From NCBI GenBank assembly GCA_910592205.1, contig CAJVPJ010000641.1:1-20153 (forward strand): a DNA stretch of 20,153 nucleotides. Direction: 5' to 3'. This DNA is from Paraglomus occultum. Taxonomy: Eukaryota > Glomeromycota > Glomeromycetes > Paraglomerales > Paraglomeraceae. Each line of letters opens with the position of its first letter. The first letter of the stretch is position 1. Below are positions 9,305 to 19,289 of this stretch, piece after piece. The position numbers and the translations under genes are program-made. The notes under the pieces were generated by a model. It was not told the origin of the DNA. It did not search any database and saw only the letters and a program-made list of their open reading frames with translations.

Positions 9305-9682
9305 CTATCTTTCGAGTAGTTTTTCGTGTCTCGTTCTCTTGTCTTCAGTTTTCCAAATTTGTATTTGCACACCGACAACGGGAGAGAATAAACAGTTTAT
9401 TCCATCGTTTGGCTTCAAAAGGAGTAGGCTCAAACAAAAAAAAAACGTCAAAGCTGCTCGTTGTTGTTCATATTCATTGTTCTCTCTTTCCAGCATGTTC
9501 TTCAACTTTTTTTCAGCAAGACTCGCTTGCATTTTAGAATTGTCCTTTCATCATGGGTTTAGTCAGAAGACACTACCTGCTTACCCACCTGCTTACCCAC
9601 CTGCTTACCCCACCTGCTTACTTACATTATGTACGATGTTGTTCGACAGTTTTGGTAATGCGCAGTGGTTCTTCGCGACATG
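9305..9682 (-). CDS. Possible small coiled-coil protein gene, partial model
   Basis: Exon B (9544-9305) reads through a charged helix, MQASLAEKKLKNMLERENN then EYEQQRAAL, and ends in KTEDKRTRHEKLLER and a stop. Between these lies a hydrophobic, poly-T-derived stretch (about 9450-9370) that looks non-coding and may be an unrecognised intron. Upstream, a 57-nt segment (9682-9626) between CAACACAG and a strong GTAAGT donor can be joined in phase across an 81-nt intron (9625-9545) with a CTGACTAA branch point. All three frames of the upstream segment are open, so its frame is not secure. The LAEKKL...ERENNEYEQQ pattern resembles short helical segments in proteins such as CFAP141 or CFAP53, but that may be only composition. 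The true 5' end is unknown. Confidence 0.33.
9575..9621. repeat. 12-bp minisatellite, about four copies
   Basis: The plus-strand unit is ACCTGCTTACCC, with perfect copies at 9575-9586, 9587-9598 and 9599-9610, and a fourth partial copy from 9612 after an extra C. On the minus strand the unit reads GGGTAAGCAGGT and lies directly behind the GTAAGT donor of the proposed gene at 9682-9305. Confidence 0.9.
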
Positions 9683-9689
9683 CTGTGTT

Positions 9690-10916
9690 GAATAACGAAA
9701 AATAATCCCGAAGCAAGAATAAACAACTCCTCGTCTTTGCCCGAATGTGGCGTATCTGTAATCGATACAAGAATATTTTCTCTTTTTTTCCGATTGTAGA
9801 GCGTTGTTTATAAAGAAGGCTATCGCTGAGAACGTTAAGCATCTAGACGTTTAGTCCCACTATTTAATCTATTCGTCTTACTCTCTCCTGCATTATAACA
9901 ATTCGTAAAATATGTACGTAAATTACCAATAGAATGACGAAGAAAGTACACCGGAATATGTACAGCATATATGAAAACTTACATAGCAACCTGTATAGCC
10001 TAAAACAAATGTAAGAAAACAAGATGGAATTAGAATCCATAACAATAGAGGGTTTCACATTCCCTATAGTAATAAACCGAATTAATAAATTGCTTTAAAT
10101 AGTTACTCGTTCACGCTCTGTCATATTATTTACAATCGTATAAATATTGCGCCGCCAAAGCGGTTTGCGATGTACCAATGTACTTTTCGGTAATAACTGA
10201 TACTAATTCTAATATTATTGTCAGAGACTATGAAACCAAAGCTGCAATAAAATCTACATCTCAAACTCGCGTGACGTGACACAAACGGCTGATTATATAA
10301 ACAACACCATATCTTGTCTCTCTATGTTATCTACCTGCTATTACATTAAAAGATGCAGGATATTTGTCTCAAGTTCACGGTGTGTAACAAAGAAATTGAG
10401 CTCTAGACGTAAAAAAAATGTTGACCATTATCTTGAACACTTGTCATGTTAAATTTGACTTGTACCGACAATTGAAGTGTTGATGTTCGATCATATTAAT
10501 AATAGTAATGGTATGGTAAATGAGGCGTCGCTGTTTCGATGGAATTATAATAAATACATTTCAGTTTCAAGCAAATATTTCGGAGATTAATTATGTATAT
10601 GCAGGTATACACTCCACGCCCAAACCGCCCGCCGACATGCAGATCGGATAAAAATTTATGTATGCCATCCTACCTGCAAAGGACTGTGCCCTTTCTTCAT
10701 TACGTAAAATAGAAGTTTTCAAGTCCAAATATGCGACCCATTTTACTCCTCTGTTATAATTACTGTGCAATTAAGACAGTCATCGATAAACAAGTTGACT
10801 TCATGCGTACGCTTTAACTCTCGCGATAGATTTCATTATTATCACCTAATTCATAATAAAGATTGAAATCTGATTTTCTCTCACACTTTAATCCTATCTA
10901 ATTTATAAAATTATTG
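9690..10916. other. Gene-poor AT-rich region
   Basis: About 1.2 kb. The part at 9690-9840 has several short open frames on the minus strand that may be 5' exons of the coiled-coil gene. From 9860 on I find only short frames and no RNA gene. A TATATAAA at about 10295 and a 16-codon ATG frame at about 10353 have nothing else to support them. Confidence 0.45.
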
Positions 10917-12368
10917 TCAGTCTAGCCCTTGTAAGCTTCCATTGCTTTCCGTTGCTAATAGTACTCTCAATTTATCCTTAAACTCACAATACTCTAGATA
11001 AGCTCCTTTTAAGTGTCTTTCACCGCTGTTCGGATCGAATGCCCGTCTAGCATGTAATATTCTTCTATTAGTCATGATGACTAGTTCACCAGGATTTAAT
11101 CTTAATTCTAATTGCAGTCTAGGGTCTTCGATGCAACTAGTAAATTGTTGATAGGCTTTATAAAACAACATTGCTTTATCGTCGTCGTCGTCGTCGTCAT
11201 CGTCATTATCCTCATCGGGTGCAAATGCTTCAATGGGTCCTTGAAATGGTGGAGCATAGCTCACCGTTAATGTGTTATTGTGTAAATCTTCAACTATTGC
11301 TGGTCGGTTAAAGTGTACATGATGGCCATCGTTTACATAATGGAAAGTAAGTGGAGTCTGTTTGAGGAGTTGATAGGCTTGCGGATGTCTTTGTCGTAAA
11401 TTATATACGGCAGCAAGAGAGTCGGCAAAAATGCTTTGACCTCCTGTCACAGTGTTTTGCAGACAATGAAGAAATTGTAGACCTGGAGGAGCTTCGGTGT
11501 ATCTGATTTGTTGACGAAACAAAAGAGTGGTGGTCAGAAACAATGCGTTTACGTTACGTATAATGATCACAAATACTTACAACAAGTCCATATGCAAACC
11601 CAATTCCAGATTCGTATACGCAATATTCTTGGCACCAGGCACAGACTTTACATCCCATGTGGGACCGTAGAACGTGTTCTTTAAAGACCCTATTCGTGTC
11701 ACTATTTTTACAATCTCTTGATCTCTAGTAGGAACATTATACAGGAATGCCAATCCATACGACCACAATTGTTTCAAAACAGCCAACAACGTCTTGTCTG
11801 AATTCATATACTCGTGACAATCGACCCATATATTCTTCTCTTTCATCAAAGCACCATCCCACACAACTTGAGTTAAATCATTGCGTCTTTTCGAGATTGT
11901 CGCATTTCTGGAAGAGTAATGTTTTAAGAATGAAAACTCGTATGTACTTTGGTGGAATAACTCATCATCGCTCTGTTTCCGTAATAGCTTGTCCCAAACG
12001 ATTGTAATTCCATTGTCTGTCGTGGTCACTGACAGTGGTTTGATGTCGAGTGGAACATCAGCGCTCGAATGGAGTCTCTGTTTGTTGTCAGGATGCAAGC
12101 ATTCTGAGCATTGACAATTATCTCTAAGCCAGATGTAACTGTATCGAGTCTTTATGTTGGGCCATTCGATTATTAGATTGTTTAATGATTGGTCTACTTT
12201 GATAGGTCCGTTCGATGTAATAGAAGAGGTGGTCGACAAGTTACGAATTTTTAACGAGATCGATTCTTTTTCCCTAGAAATAGAGTAAGCGATGCTGGAT
12301 CTCGGACATGAGCGTGAGCAGATGATATTGTTGAATCTCAAACGAGATATCTGACGAATGACGTTCAT
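10917..12368 (-). CDS. Gamma-butyrobetaine dioxygenase-like enzyme, mitochondrial
   Basis: Two exons, 12368-11581 and 11502-10917, are joined across a 78-nt intron (GTAAGT to AATCAG) and encode 457 residues. The family uses Fe(II), 2-oxoglutarate and O2 to hydroxylate gamma-butyrobetaine to L-carnitine. Residues 1-45 are rich in Arg/Ser/Ile and poor in acidic residues, like a mitochondrial targeting peptide. The N-terminal zinc domain has WLRDNCQCSEC with Cys85, Cys87 and Cys90; His139 is the likely fourth ligand. The TauD/TfdA-type domain contains YGPTWDVKSVPGAKNIAYT, the iron motif H259-M-D261, distal His413 in TNRRILHARRAF, and Arg425 in ERHLKGAY, the probable 2-oxoglutarate ligand. The intron splits the codon after HMDL and splicing gives LYTEAPPG, as expected. 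The WDVKSVPGAKN region fits butyrobetaine dioxygenase better than trimethyllysine dioxygenase, but the substrate is inferred. An Asp-rich insertion (358-371) sits in the catalytic domain. Confidence 0.92.
11178..11219. repeat. GTC/GAC trinucleotide run coding poly-Asp
   Basis: A GTC-type trinucleotide tract on the plus strand encodes nine consecutive Asp residues, and further acidic residues next to them, on the minus strand, inside the dioxygenase gene. A pure trinucleotide tract can change length without breaking frame. Confidence 0.8.
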
Positions 12369-13930
12369 AACGATGATAAGTTTAACTGGAGGCTTACTCA
12401 ATGATTGGTCAACTCTTATCACAATTGGTGTTACTTACGCCTCAACGATGATCGTAATTGTAATTGGTGGAGTTTAGGGAGTGCATTTTTATTATTATTG
12501 ATTTTGCGGACCAAGCAGTTGCCGTTCGCTTAAAACTTTAAGCGGCTAGTCCTCCCTTAATCTTAATTGCTCCAAGCTGTCTCTTCTATACAGGAATTCA
12601 ACAATTGGTATAACAGCAGTAACTCGCTATAGTCAATTTTTATCGATTAGTAGTATCCGATTGAAGATTACTATTAACGAATAAATTTATTTTATAAACC
12701 AAATTGGTTTTAAACAAAATGGTAGATGAAGCAAATATTTTTTAATTGTCTCGATTGGTTTTCCCCCTGAGGCGTGTTTTTCAAAAGTAGGAATTGTTTA
12801 TCGTGATACAGCAACAGCCTTTCTTCCTAAATCGTCTCAAAAAAAGTGTCACTTTCAATTTGTAGTTTTTCTTGTAAACTACTTGTTTAAATATTTAGTG
12901 AGTAAAATTTTGTTTGCTAAATGTTTAACAATAGATTGATATTTCGTAGTTTCTATTAAGCAGGCATTGCAATTTACTGAAAGTTTGAGATTGTTAAAAG
13001 GCTTATTCCACTTAGCAACAAACAGAGAACAATTTTAAATATTTATTTGAAAAGTAAATATTTTGCAAACTTTTATCGATTGAGATTATTGTTTTGGTCT
13101 TTCCTCAAGCAATAGCAACTTATGGTTTTTACATACAGTAGTTATTACGTGTAAAGGTACCTACTAAATCAACAATATGCATTTCTTGCATATCTATGTA
13201 TTTGGGAGTCATATATAAAGCTTGGTTTTCTTAGATTTTATTATGTTATTCCATGTGTGTCTTATTTTATTTCATAATAATAATTTTCTAAATAACGGTG
13301 AGTTATACAATTCATTTCTTAGTTTATTCGATATACACTGCGTAAACAAAATGCTAATAAACAAAACACATTGGTGATTGCAACACGTTTTGTAAAAAAC
13401 GGTTACATGTTATCTTATTTTATTTTATTTTTATCGGAACAAACATTATTTACGAAGTTACGTACAGTGCTCTGCCAACATTTTACAATTATCATTGCGA
13501 TCAATTCGTAGAACATTTTTAAATCTCTCTTATTTTTTTTTTCAAAATTGGTATTGTCGTCATCTATTAATATTAATTAAGCACAAACAAATTTTTACAA
13601 CGTTTTATATGTGTCACACTTTAAATTTACGAATATTTGTTCGAAACTACAGTCGCTCGCCTTATAATTATATAATGGTAGCGACAATATGATTTTCGGG
13701 AAAATAGATTGTACCAATTGATAGGTGGTCGTAAAATTTAGGCTGGTTCGCTCCAGACGCTATTACATTGCTGATTAAAGAAATCAAATCAAGTTTTCAA
13801 ACAGGTCGTCGTCAAACGCTTACATAATTGCTTGTTCATCGCCGTCAAACAAAACACTTACGTAAGAACAGAAGTATTTCAATAACGATTTGATATGCAA
13901 ATCTATATTTTTACCGAGTAATAAAGGTTA
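12369..13930. other. Long AT-rich intergenic region
   Basis: About 1.5 kb upstream of the dioxygenase gene. Its right side is extremely AT-rich with many T runs, and all frames are short. The left 250 bases should contain the dioxygenase promoter; no clear TATA box was found there. No tRNA, rRNA or recognisable repeat was seen. Confidence 0.5.
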
Positions 13931-13986
13931 TATAAGCTTTGTGCTTCGCATATGTGGAACGTGAAGGTACCATTTGCGGGGCATGC

Positions 13987-14081
13987 CTAAAGCGGAGCAG
14001 ATCCCTCGCAATTCCATTGGTCAAATTTGTATGGCAGCCAATAAAACTGCAAATACAGGATCACGTTCTGCTCCGCTTTAG
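13987..14081. repeat. Inverted repeat with perfect 15-bp arms
   Basis: CTAAAGCGGAGCAGA at 13987-14001 is the exact reverse complement of TCTGCTCCGCTTTAG at 14067-14081, with 65 bases between. The arms are clearly more GC-rich than the surroundings. Pairing does not extend beyond 15 bp on either side. The interval also contains ATTGG and CCAAT inside the loop. It may be the remains of a small non-autonomous element or a structured transcript. Confidence 0.85.
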
Positions 14082-14099
14082 CCTTTCCCCATTTGGGAT

Positions 14100-14815
14100 C
14101 AATTTTTTCCGAAACAATAATCCGTCGTTAGTGTCACACATTGCAGAAGGCTAAATTTTTCGCTTAACGGAAAAACATTCTACCAAAAAGAAACTTACCT
14201 TTTTATGTTAACCAACTTTTAAACATGTATGAAATCGTTACATCCTACAACAGGAATAGTACGGACCTTGATTCTATCGAAAATTTGTGGCACATATTAA
14301 GGATAAAGTTGTAACAACAATGTCGAACCAAGAAATGGAAAAGAAATTCCCGCTAAAAGCACGTTTTTCGAAAAAGCAATGGTGACAAAAGTTTTGCTAA
14401 TATTTTACAGTTAATAAAATATCTCAACACATTAAGTTTTTTTTTGTTTTCGTCACGGTGTAGCTGTAATCCTTATATTAATTAAAAATATTGGCTTTTG
14501 TCTCGCAGATATTCTTGTGGCATTACGATTGCTATTTAAGTAGAAACATGCACCAAACATTATATTAAAGTGTTTATATACACAAGCCCGTGGGTAGCGA
14601 AGCCTGATTTTAAAAATGTCACTGGCTGGTATTTGTTTAACTAATCAAAGCTTTGTTTGAAATATGCTAAACCCAATATTAACGAACAATGTAATTACAA
14701 CAACGCGAATTTCTCATAACAAAAAAAAACATTTCATCACTCTTTACTGAACAAAAAATATCATGCTCGGGATTGTAACAGTAATCTTTTAATTACTTAA
14801 TGGGTATCCGTTTAC
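14100..14815. other. AT-rich spacer without a gene
   Basis: Only short frames on both strands. I see no family resemblance, RNA gene or repeat with a second copy in the window. Confidence 0.45.
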
Positions 14816-14819
14816 CTAT

Positions 14820-14970
14820 CGTACTGAATTTAGTACAGTAGATAAAAATGTCTTTCACGCCGACCACATAAACGATTCTATCCAAACTTTGCTAGAATGT
14901 ATATTAGTTTCGAGTCTACACATGTGCATTCCTCTTTTGCGAAAATCTTCCTGTACTAAATTTAGTACAG
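14820..14970. repeat. Pair of related palindromes 115-130 bp apart
   Basis: A perfect 20-bp palindrome, CTGTACTAAATTTAGTACAG, lies at 14951-14970. A near copy, GTACTGAATTTAGTAC with one mismatch between its halves and followed by AG, begins at 14821. Both share the core AATTTAGTACAGTA. Two copies in 150 bases are unlikely by chance even in AT-rich DNA. Confidence 0.8.
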
Positions 14971-15175
14971 TAATTTGTGATAATATTTTGTCAGCAACAT
15001 GGGCTAATGAAGAAAAAAAAATTATTCCAACTTTTTGGAATCTGAACTTTATTTTCAAATGTTTATATTGTCGAAAAGAAGTTTTACATATAACTGTTAT
15101 CAGGAGGTCATCATCGTCTATCACATTTTCAGACCCAAAAATATTATCCAAAGTTTATACCAATTTGCTTGACTC
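14855..15175 (-). other. Unassigned 98-codon open frame, possible relic
   Basis: The minus strand is open from about 15151 to the TGA at 14855 but has no ATG near its start (it begins TTGGATAAT). It contains FGSENVIDDDDLLITVICK and HVADKILSQ; the 20-bp palindrome falls inside it. The plus strand is also open here. I recognise no family, and it may be part of a decayed gene or element. Confidence 0.18.
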
Positions 15176-15195
15176 TGATTGAATCGGCATCACTG

Positions 15196-15296
15196 CACGG
15201 CTTTACACAGTTCCTGCGGGTCATTTGCTCTCAACTTGTGCAGAATTGCGCATAGCTGGTCGCCGTTTATCCTCAAAATCGCACGCTAAACTCCGA
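15196..15296 (-). other. Possible isolated exon or relic
   Basis: On the minus strand, after a CGGAGTTTAG that resembles an acceptor, a short frame reads RAILRINGDQLCAILHKLR and then ANDPQELCKAVQ before a TGA. It looks like an amphipathic helix pair and is more GC-rich than the flanks. It could be an exon of the relic at 16.05-16.46 kb, but I cannot join the two. No family assigned. Confidence 0.2.
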
Positions 15297-15299
15297 TTA

Positions 15300-16000
15300 A
15301 TGATCTATTCTGAGAGTGTGGTTCACCAATGGACAGCTAAATACATAATAATGTCATAACGTACACATTTGCATCATCATTTGCTTTGCTAAAAGAGATT
15401 TTAATTCTGCAAAGTTTACCAAACTCTCCATGTTGGGTATTCTTACTCGAAAAAAAGCATTACATGACATCTAAGTATAAAAGTTATTCGTCAGTGTTTT
15501 CACGCTGTTTGTTTTACAAACAGTTACTTGGTTTGTTTGCTTTTGAAAGCGACAAATTGAAACAGAAAATAATGTATGGGATTACCGGAGATGAACAATT
15601 ATAATAAAAGTTGTAATTTTTGTGTGTAGAAAGACAAAAAGAAAAAACTTGTGTTTTGTGTGGTATAAGATTAGACATTGGAAGTTGAAAAAGGGATTGC
15701 TTTAAATAATTTTTAATGTTTTTTTAAAAACTGATTGTACAATTATGATCATTGAAATTTTACGCCGATATACTGTATTCGTTGTATCATTGATATATTG
15801 AACGATACGCAAATAATGATTGACAAATTTACGTATTGCAAATGTTTGGCTTATGAATTTTTTATTAATTTCGTTGGTCATTATTTTATTGGTAATATTT
15901 ATTGGCATTCACAAGCACTTGCTATTGGGATATTGTTGCTTAGTAGAGGCTACATAGTTATAACGTTGGGGTTTATGCTTGTAAAGAACACGTTTGACTA
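15300..16000. other. AT-rich spacer without a supported gene
   Basis: A plus-strand frame at 15386-15604 (72 codons) and several others of similar size have compositions expected by chance in AT-rich DNA. No repeat or RNA gene seen. Confidence 0.4.
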
Positions 16001-16054
16001 ATTAATACATGGAAAAAAGTTTCGTATTACGTCTTTTAGTTTTGTAACTAACAA

Positions 16055-16457
16055 TTATGATCACTGGTCGTCCCCTTCTAGACCGAGGTACCTTTCCGTC
16101 ACTATACGTTCCGCTCAAATTATTTTTCGATAATAGTTTATCGTCCGCATTTACCCTCGTTGTTATGGTTGTTGTCTCACCACTGTCTTCGTCAGAATTA
16201 CTCGTCGCTTTCCCCCCTTTTTCGTTTAATAGTCTCGCGAGCAATGTCATTAACTTTGATCGGCCTTTTTACCGCCCCCTTTTTTTTATAATTCGTTTTA
16301 GTTTTAACTTTAGCCGGCGCAAGTGGTGGTTGTTTCTGTATCGATTTATAAACCGCTGCTATTCGGCTTTCCACGAGTTTTTCTTCTTATCCTTGCTCGT
16401 TATTGACCCGGGACACTGTTTGACGGCTCTGACTTTGGGTTTATAAATTATCTGCTC
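16055..16457 (-). pseudogene. Frameshifted gene relic with an AT-hook-like motif
   Basis: Read on the minus strand, three successive segments have coding-like composition but lie in different frames. Segment 1 (16457-16378) follows an acceptor-like CTGACAG and includes KPKVRAVKQCPGSITSK. Segment 2 (16377 to about 16215) includes LVESRIAAVYKSIQKQPPL and VKRPIKVNDIARETIKRKR. Segment 3 (about 16215-16055) includes SNSDEDSGETTTITTRV and PRSRRGRPV, an AT-hook-like core (RGRP). The first change needs a -1 shift at an A5 run, the second a +1 shift at a G6 run, so they cancel and segments 1 and 3 share a frame. A GTGATC right after RGRP could be a donor. The basic, Ser/Lys-rich composition suggests a nuclear protein, perhaps chromatin-bound (inference). 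It is either a pseudogene or an intact gene with sequencing errors. Confidence 0.45.
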
Positions 16458-16469
16458 CTGTCAGATAGG

Positions 16470-17240
16470 CATGTCACATTGATGTCAAGTGGTGATAGTA
16501 ATGAAACGAGATATTAATAAAACGAATGAGACGTACAAAATTGGCGTACTTAGACATTTAATCCATTACGTCAGTAACTGGGATAATTTGAAGATGAGTC
16601 AGAGATCAACTTTGCATTACAACTTTAATGTTACTCTTTAATAAAAAATTAATTGGTTGAACCTATCCATTTTCATAGTGATTACAAATACAATGTTTAT
16701 CTTTGCAATAATTCGATTAATTTTAATTTTACACTAAATGGTGAAAAAAAATTACGTGAATATGACCAATTCTTCTCAAATCCGGTTTGCCCAATCATAA
16801 ATCGTATTACATCCTCTTGGAAAATAAAAACAATGTCTGCAGTAATTCTGCGATAAATAGATAAAAACAAAAACTAAGAACAATAGATTGCGCAAATTGT
16901 TTAACGTGCATGGTAATGTAAAGCTCGTTATACAACAACGCTTGTAAGAAAAGTGTTAAATGTCGATATTAATAATATACACGACAGACAAGGCTGACAA
17001 TTTAAGAGCTCTACGAAACACTACAAGTTAAACTTTGGTAACAAAAGGACAAGAGCACTGATAAGGTTACAGGAGCAAGTTACTAAAATTAAAAACTTTT
17101 TTTGAGGATTAACAATAATAAGGCAGCATTTTAGGGGCAAATCTAATTTTTTTAAGACAATGACCACAAAAGAATAATGTGGAACAAAAGGGGCATAACG
17201 TGACTATATTAATACTGTCAATCTTTTAGCTCCGTTTGCG
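16470..17240. other. AT-rich spacer
   Basis: All frames are short except a 67-codon plus-strand frame at 16653-16856 rich in Asn and Phe, which I regard as chance. No RNA gene or repeat recognised. Confidence 0.4.
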
Positions 17241-17248
17241 TCATCTTC

Positions 17249-17587
17249 TCAATTACAAACTTTTTCGCAAAACAGACAACGACCGTTACCGAAAACCAAA
17301 CCTATTACGTTATGACACCAAACAATCACGCCAGCGAACGGTAATAACTCTTCCAGAGAAAGCGTAAATAAATGCTGGACGCCTACAAAAGCCGTCGTAA
17401 CCTTTTCGAACGTAAATTTTTTCGCGACAAACTTTTTTACCCAACAAAACTGGTTGTCGAAATCAAATTTATTGCTGTAATTAAATCGAGTTTCTGTCAA
17501 GGTAAACTTACTGTATGGTAAGCAAAGCGGGGGGAGGGGGGAGGCAGTGTTTATCACGACAACGGGCAGCAAAAGGCATGGCGGCAA
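17249..17587. other. Open region with competing frames, unassigned
   Basis: The minus strand is open for 112 codons (17587-17249; containing FNYSNKFDFDNQFCWVKKF). The plus strand has a 49-codon ATG frame at 17372-17521 (containing FFRDKLFYPTKLVVEIK) that ends at a GTAAGC donor-like site. The region is somewhat richer in C and G than its surroundings. Neither frame resembles a family I know, and they cannot both be real as drawn. Confidence 0.2.
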
Positions 17588-17962
17588 GGCTAAGCGTACA
17601 TATAAATATTCGGGTGTTTAAATGACAAATGGCAGAGTTAGTGTACGTATACGCGTTTAAAAGACATCTTAGCGGTGGCAAAGTGGAAAAATCAAGTGCA
17701 CACATATAAAATCGAGGGATAATTTAACGCTGTTATCCATATGCTAATTATTTTTTCTTAGAGTCGATTGTTTGATTGCATCAAACTTTTTCTATTCCTG
17801 CTCCTACCTCAACGTGGTGAGCGGATGACAACGTCTATGAAAATATTTTAAAATTGACTAGACGCGTTAACGGCAATGTGAAGTTGAAGGGCTAGATTTG
17901 AACTTTATGGTAAGTATTAACGAATATTATTTCTATAAGCGGCGAGTATTACACTATTTTAC

Positions 17963-18031
17963 GCCATGCGGCAGTTTTCGTTGCCATGCGGGTGAGTGTT
18001 TCCTCATGCGGGCGGCAGTTTCCGTTGCCAT
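17963..18031. repeat. Imperfect direct duplication
   Basis: The string GCGGCAGTTT(T/C)CGTTGCCATG occurs twice, beginning at 17968 and 18013, 45 bases apart, with CATGCGG repeated between and around the copies. The GC-rich unit stands out from the AT-rich surroundings. Confidence 0.8.
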
Positions 18032-18034
18032 GAA

Positions 18035-18650
18035 CTAACTAATCAATTTGTAGGCAATTACTGGACGTCAGGAGAGTAGCTAGTTGGTAGTTAGTTGAAT
18101 TAATGTCATGTATTTTTTCCAATATGTATATGTTATGTAATTAATAGAACACAAATTAGCATCATTTATTATTTATTATGTATTATTCAAACATGCAATA
18201 AATTATTAACATGGTGTTGGAAACAAAATTGTATATGAACAAGGATGATAGTGAGTGGCACGCTTCGTACAATAAATGGTTTATTTGTGGGAGTGTTGTT
18301 CGTATTCGTTGCAGTGTTTGAAGTTTTGTTATGTTGTGAGTAAGCGAATAAGTGTATGTTCGTATGGGTGATTTTATGTTGTCAGTTTGTAATGGTTGTT
18401 TACAATTTCGTTTTTTGAGAGGTCAAAAATTTGCCCGAGTATTTTGGATCGTTGGTATTTATGATTCGTTTGTATAATAATAAATAATTTAAATTTCGAA
18501 TACCAATTTGGTATGGTCGATCATAGTGCTCTGTTATGCGAAAAAAAAAAAACCGCTGACAATAGTACGAAAAAAATGTTGGTATTTGAAAAACTACTGT
18601 ACTATATTGCAATAGGTATTTAATGTTTTATTTGTTATATTTAGAAAGGA
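18035..18650. other. AT-rich spacer with possible 3' relic sequence
   Basis: Minus-strand frames (18612-18400, and another to about 18200 containing NHLLYEACHSLSSLF) lie downstream of the OB-like relic in its direction of reading. They may be its decayed 3' exons, but nothing fixes this. Confidence 0.25.
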
Positions 18651-18653
18651 GGA

Positions 18654-19252
18654 TTAATTTTTTGTTTTATAAACAATTTGGATACGGGAAGAAATGACAA
18701 TTGAGTATACTGGTTTATGGAAAGTCTGGTTTCTGTTTTGGGTAAACCTATTCTTGTAGTAACATTCCGACAAAAAAAATGAGTGAAGAGTTAGAAAAGT
18801 CATTGAACAATTTGTTTGTGTTAACTGAAATTTAGAAAAGAACGGAAAGTCAGTAAGAAGAGGAATTTGTATTATGACTGGTGTTACTGCGCATGACAAA
18901 ATTGTAACGGGGGGTGTGTTTGTTATAGATTCAACCTTTGTTAGTAATTTGTATTTGAATACATGTAATTTCATGTAAAGTTTATCATTCATGATGTCTA
19001 ATTCGCCGCATATCGTTACTTTTGCACCCATTCGTGTTTTTGATGTTACGATGTGATTGATGGTATATACGATAATTGTTTAAATTGAGATCCGGTGCTA
19101 TTAACGTATTGCGTTGCGGAGACTTCGAAGACGGTTGTGTTGTTGTTTGAATGAGGGTTGGTTATGATGGTTCCGAGAGCGTGCAACCATGTCGCACTTG
19201 TTGGGAGAAATTTTGTGATGGAGTTGATGACGTGTAGTTTGTAAATTTGTAG
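18654..19252 (-). pseudogene. Relic of an OB-fold-like gene
   Basis: On the minus strand an acceptor (TACTAAT branch point, then TTATAG) precedes an exon at 19252. It is open for 68 codons (including TKFLPTSATWLHALGTII and TVFEVSATQYVNSTG) and stops at 19048-19046. A second frame, one base off, carries on from 19052 with SKTRMGAKVTICGELDIMN and LYMKLHVFKYK (to about 18948), then decays into low-quality frame down to 18654. The alternation of beta-like segments, with the GAKVTICGEL core followed by a second strand, resembles a nucleic-acid-binding OB fold; the pattern also reminds me of hypothetical proteins of Glomeromycotina (memory, not checked). The frame break and the missing 5' exon make it a likely pseudogene. 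Just upstream in its own direction begins a transposon-type terminus. Confidence 0.5.
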
Positions 19253-19289
19253 CTATAATAGTAAATATAATTAGTAACGTTTGATTAAA

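Noticed and set aside
11747-12007. 86-codon plus-strand ORF
   Set aside because: It lies antisense inside the well-supported dioxygenase exon.
13935-14040. Resemblance to U6 snRNA (GTGCTTCGCATATGTGGAACG after a TATA-like box)
   Set aside because: The essential ACAGAGA and AGC motifs and the terminal T run are missing; the match is limited to a few short strings.
13939-14154. 71-codon plus-strand ORF
   Set aside because: It runs across both arms of the inverted repeat and has no family resemblance, so it is probably chance.
15386-15604. 72-codon plus-strand ORF
   Set aside because: Composition is typical of chance frames in AT-rich DNA and there is no motif or splice support.
16370-16390. 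Programmed -1 frameshift at GAAAAAC in the AT-hook relic
   Set aside because: The heptamer only partly fits a slippery site, no clear downstream pseudoknot was seen, and a second opposite shift follows. Indels at homopolymers are the simpler explanation.
16057-16446. 129-codon plus-strand ORF rich in Phe, Leu and Ser
   Set aside because: It is antisense to the Lys/Glu-rich relic; its composition is the expected mirror.
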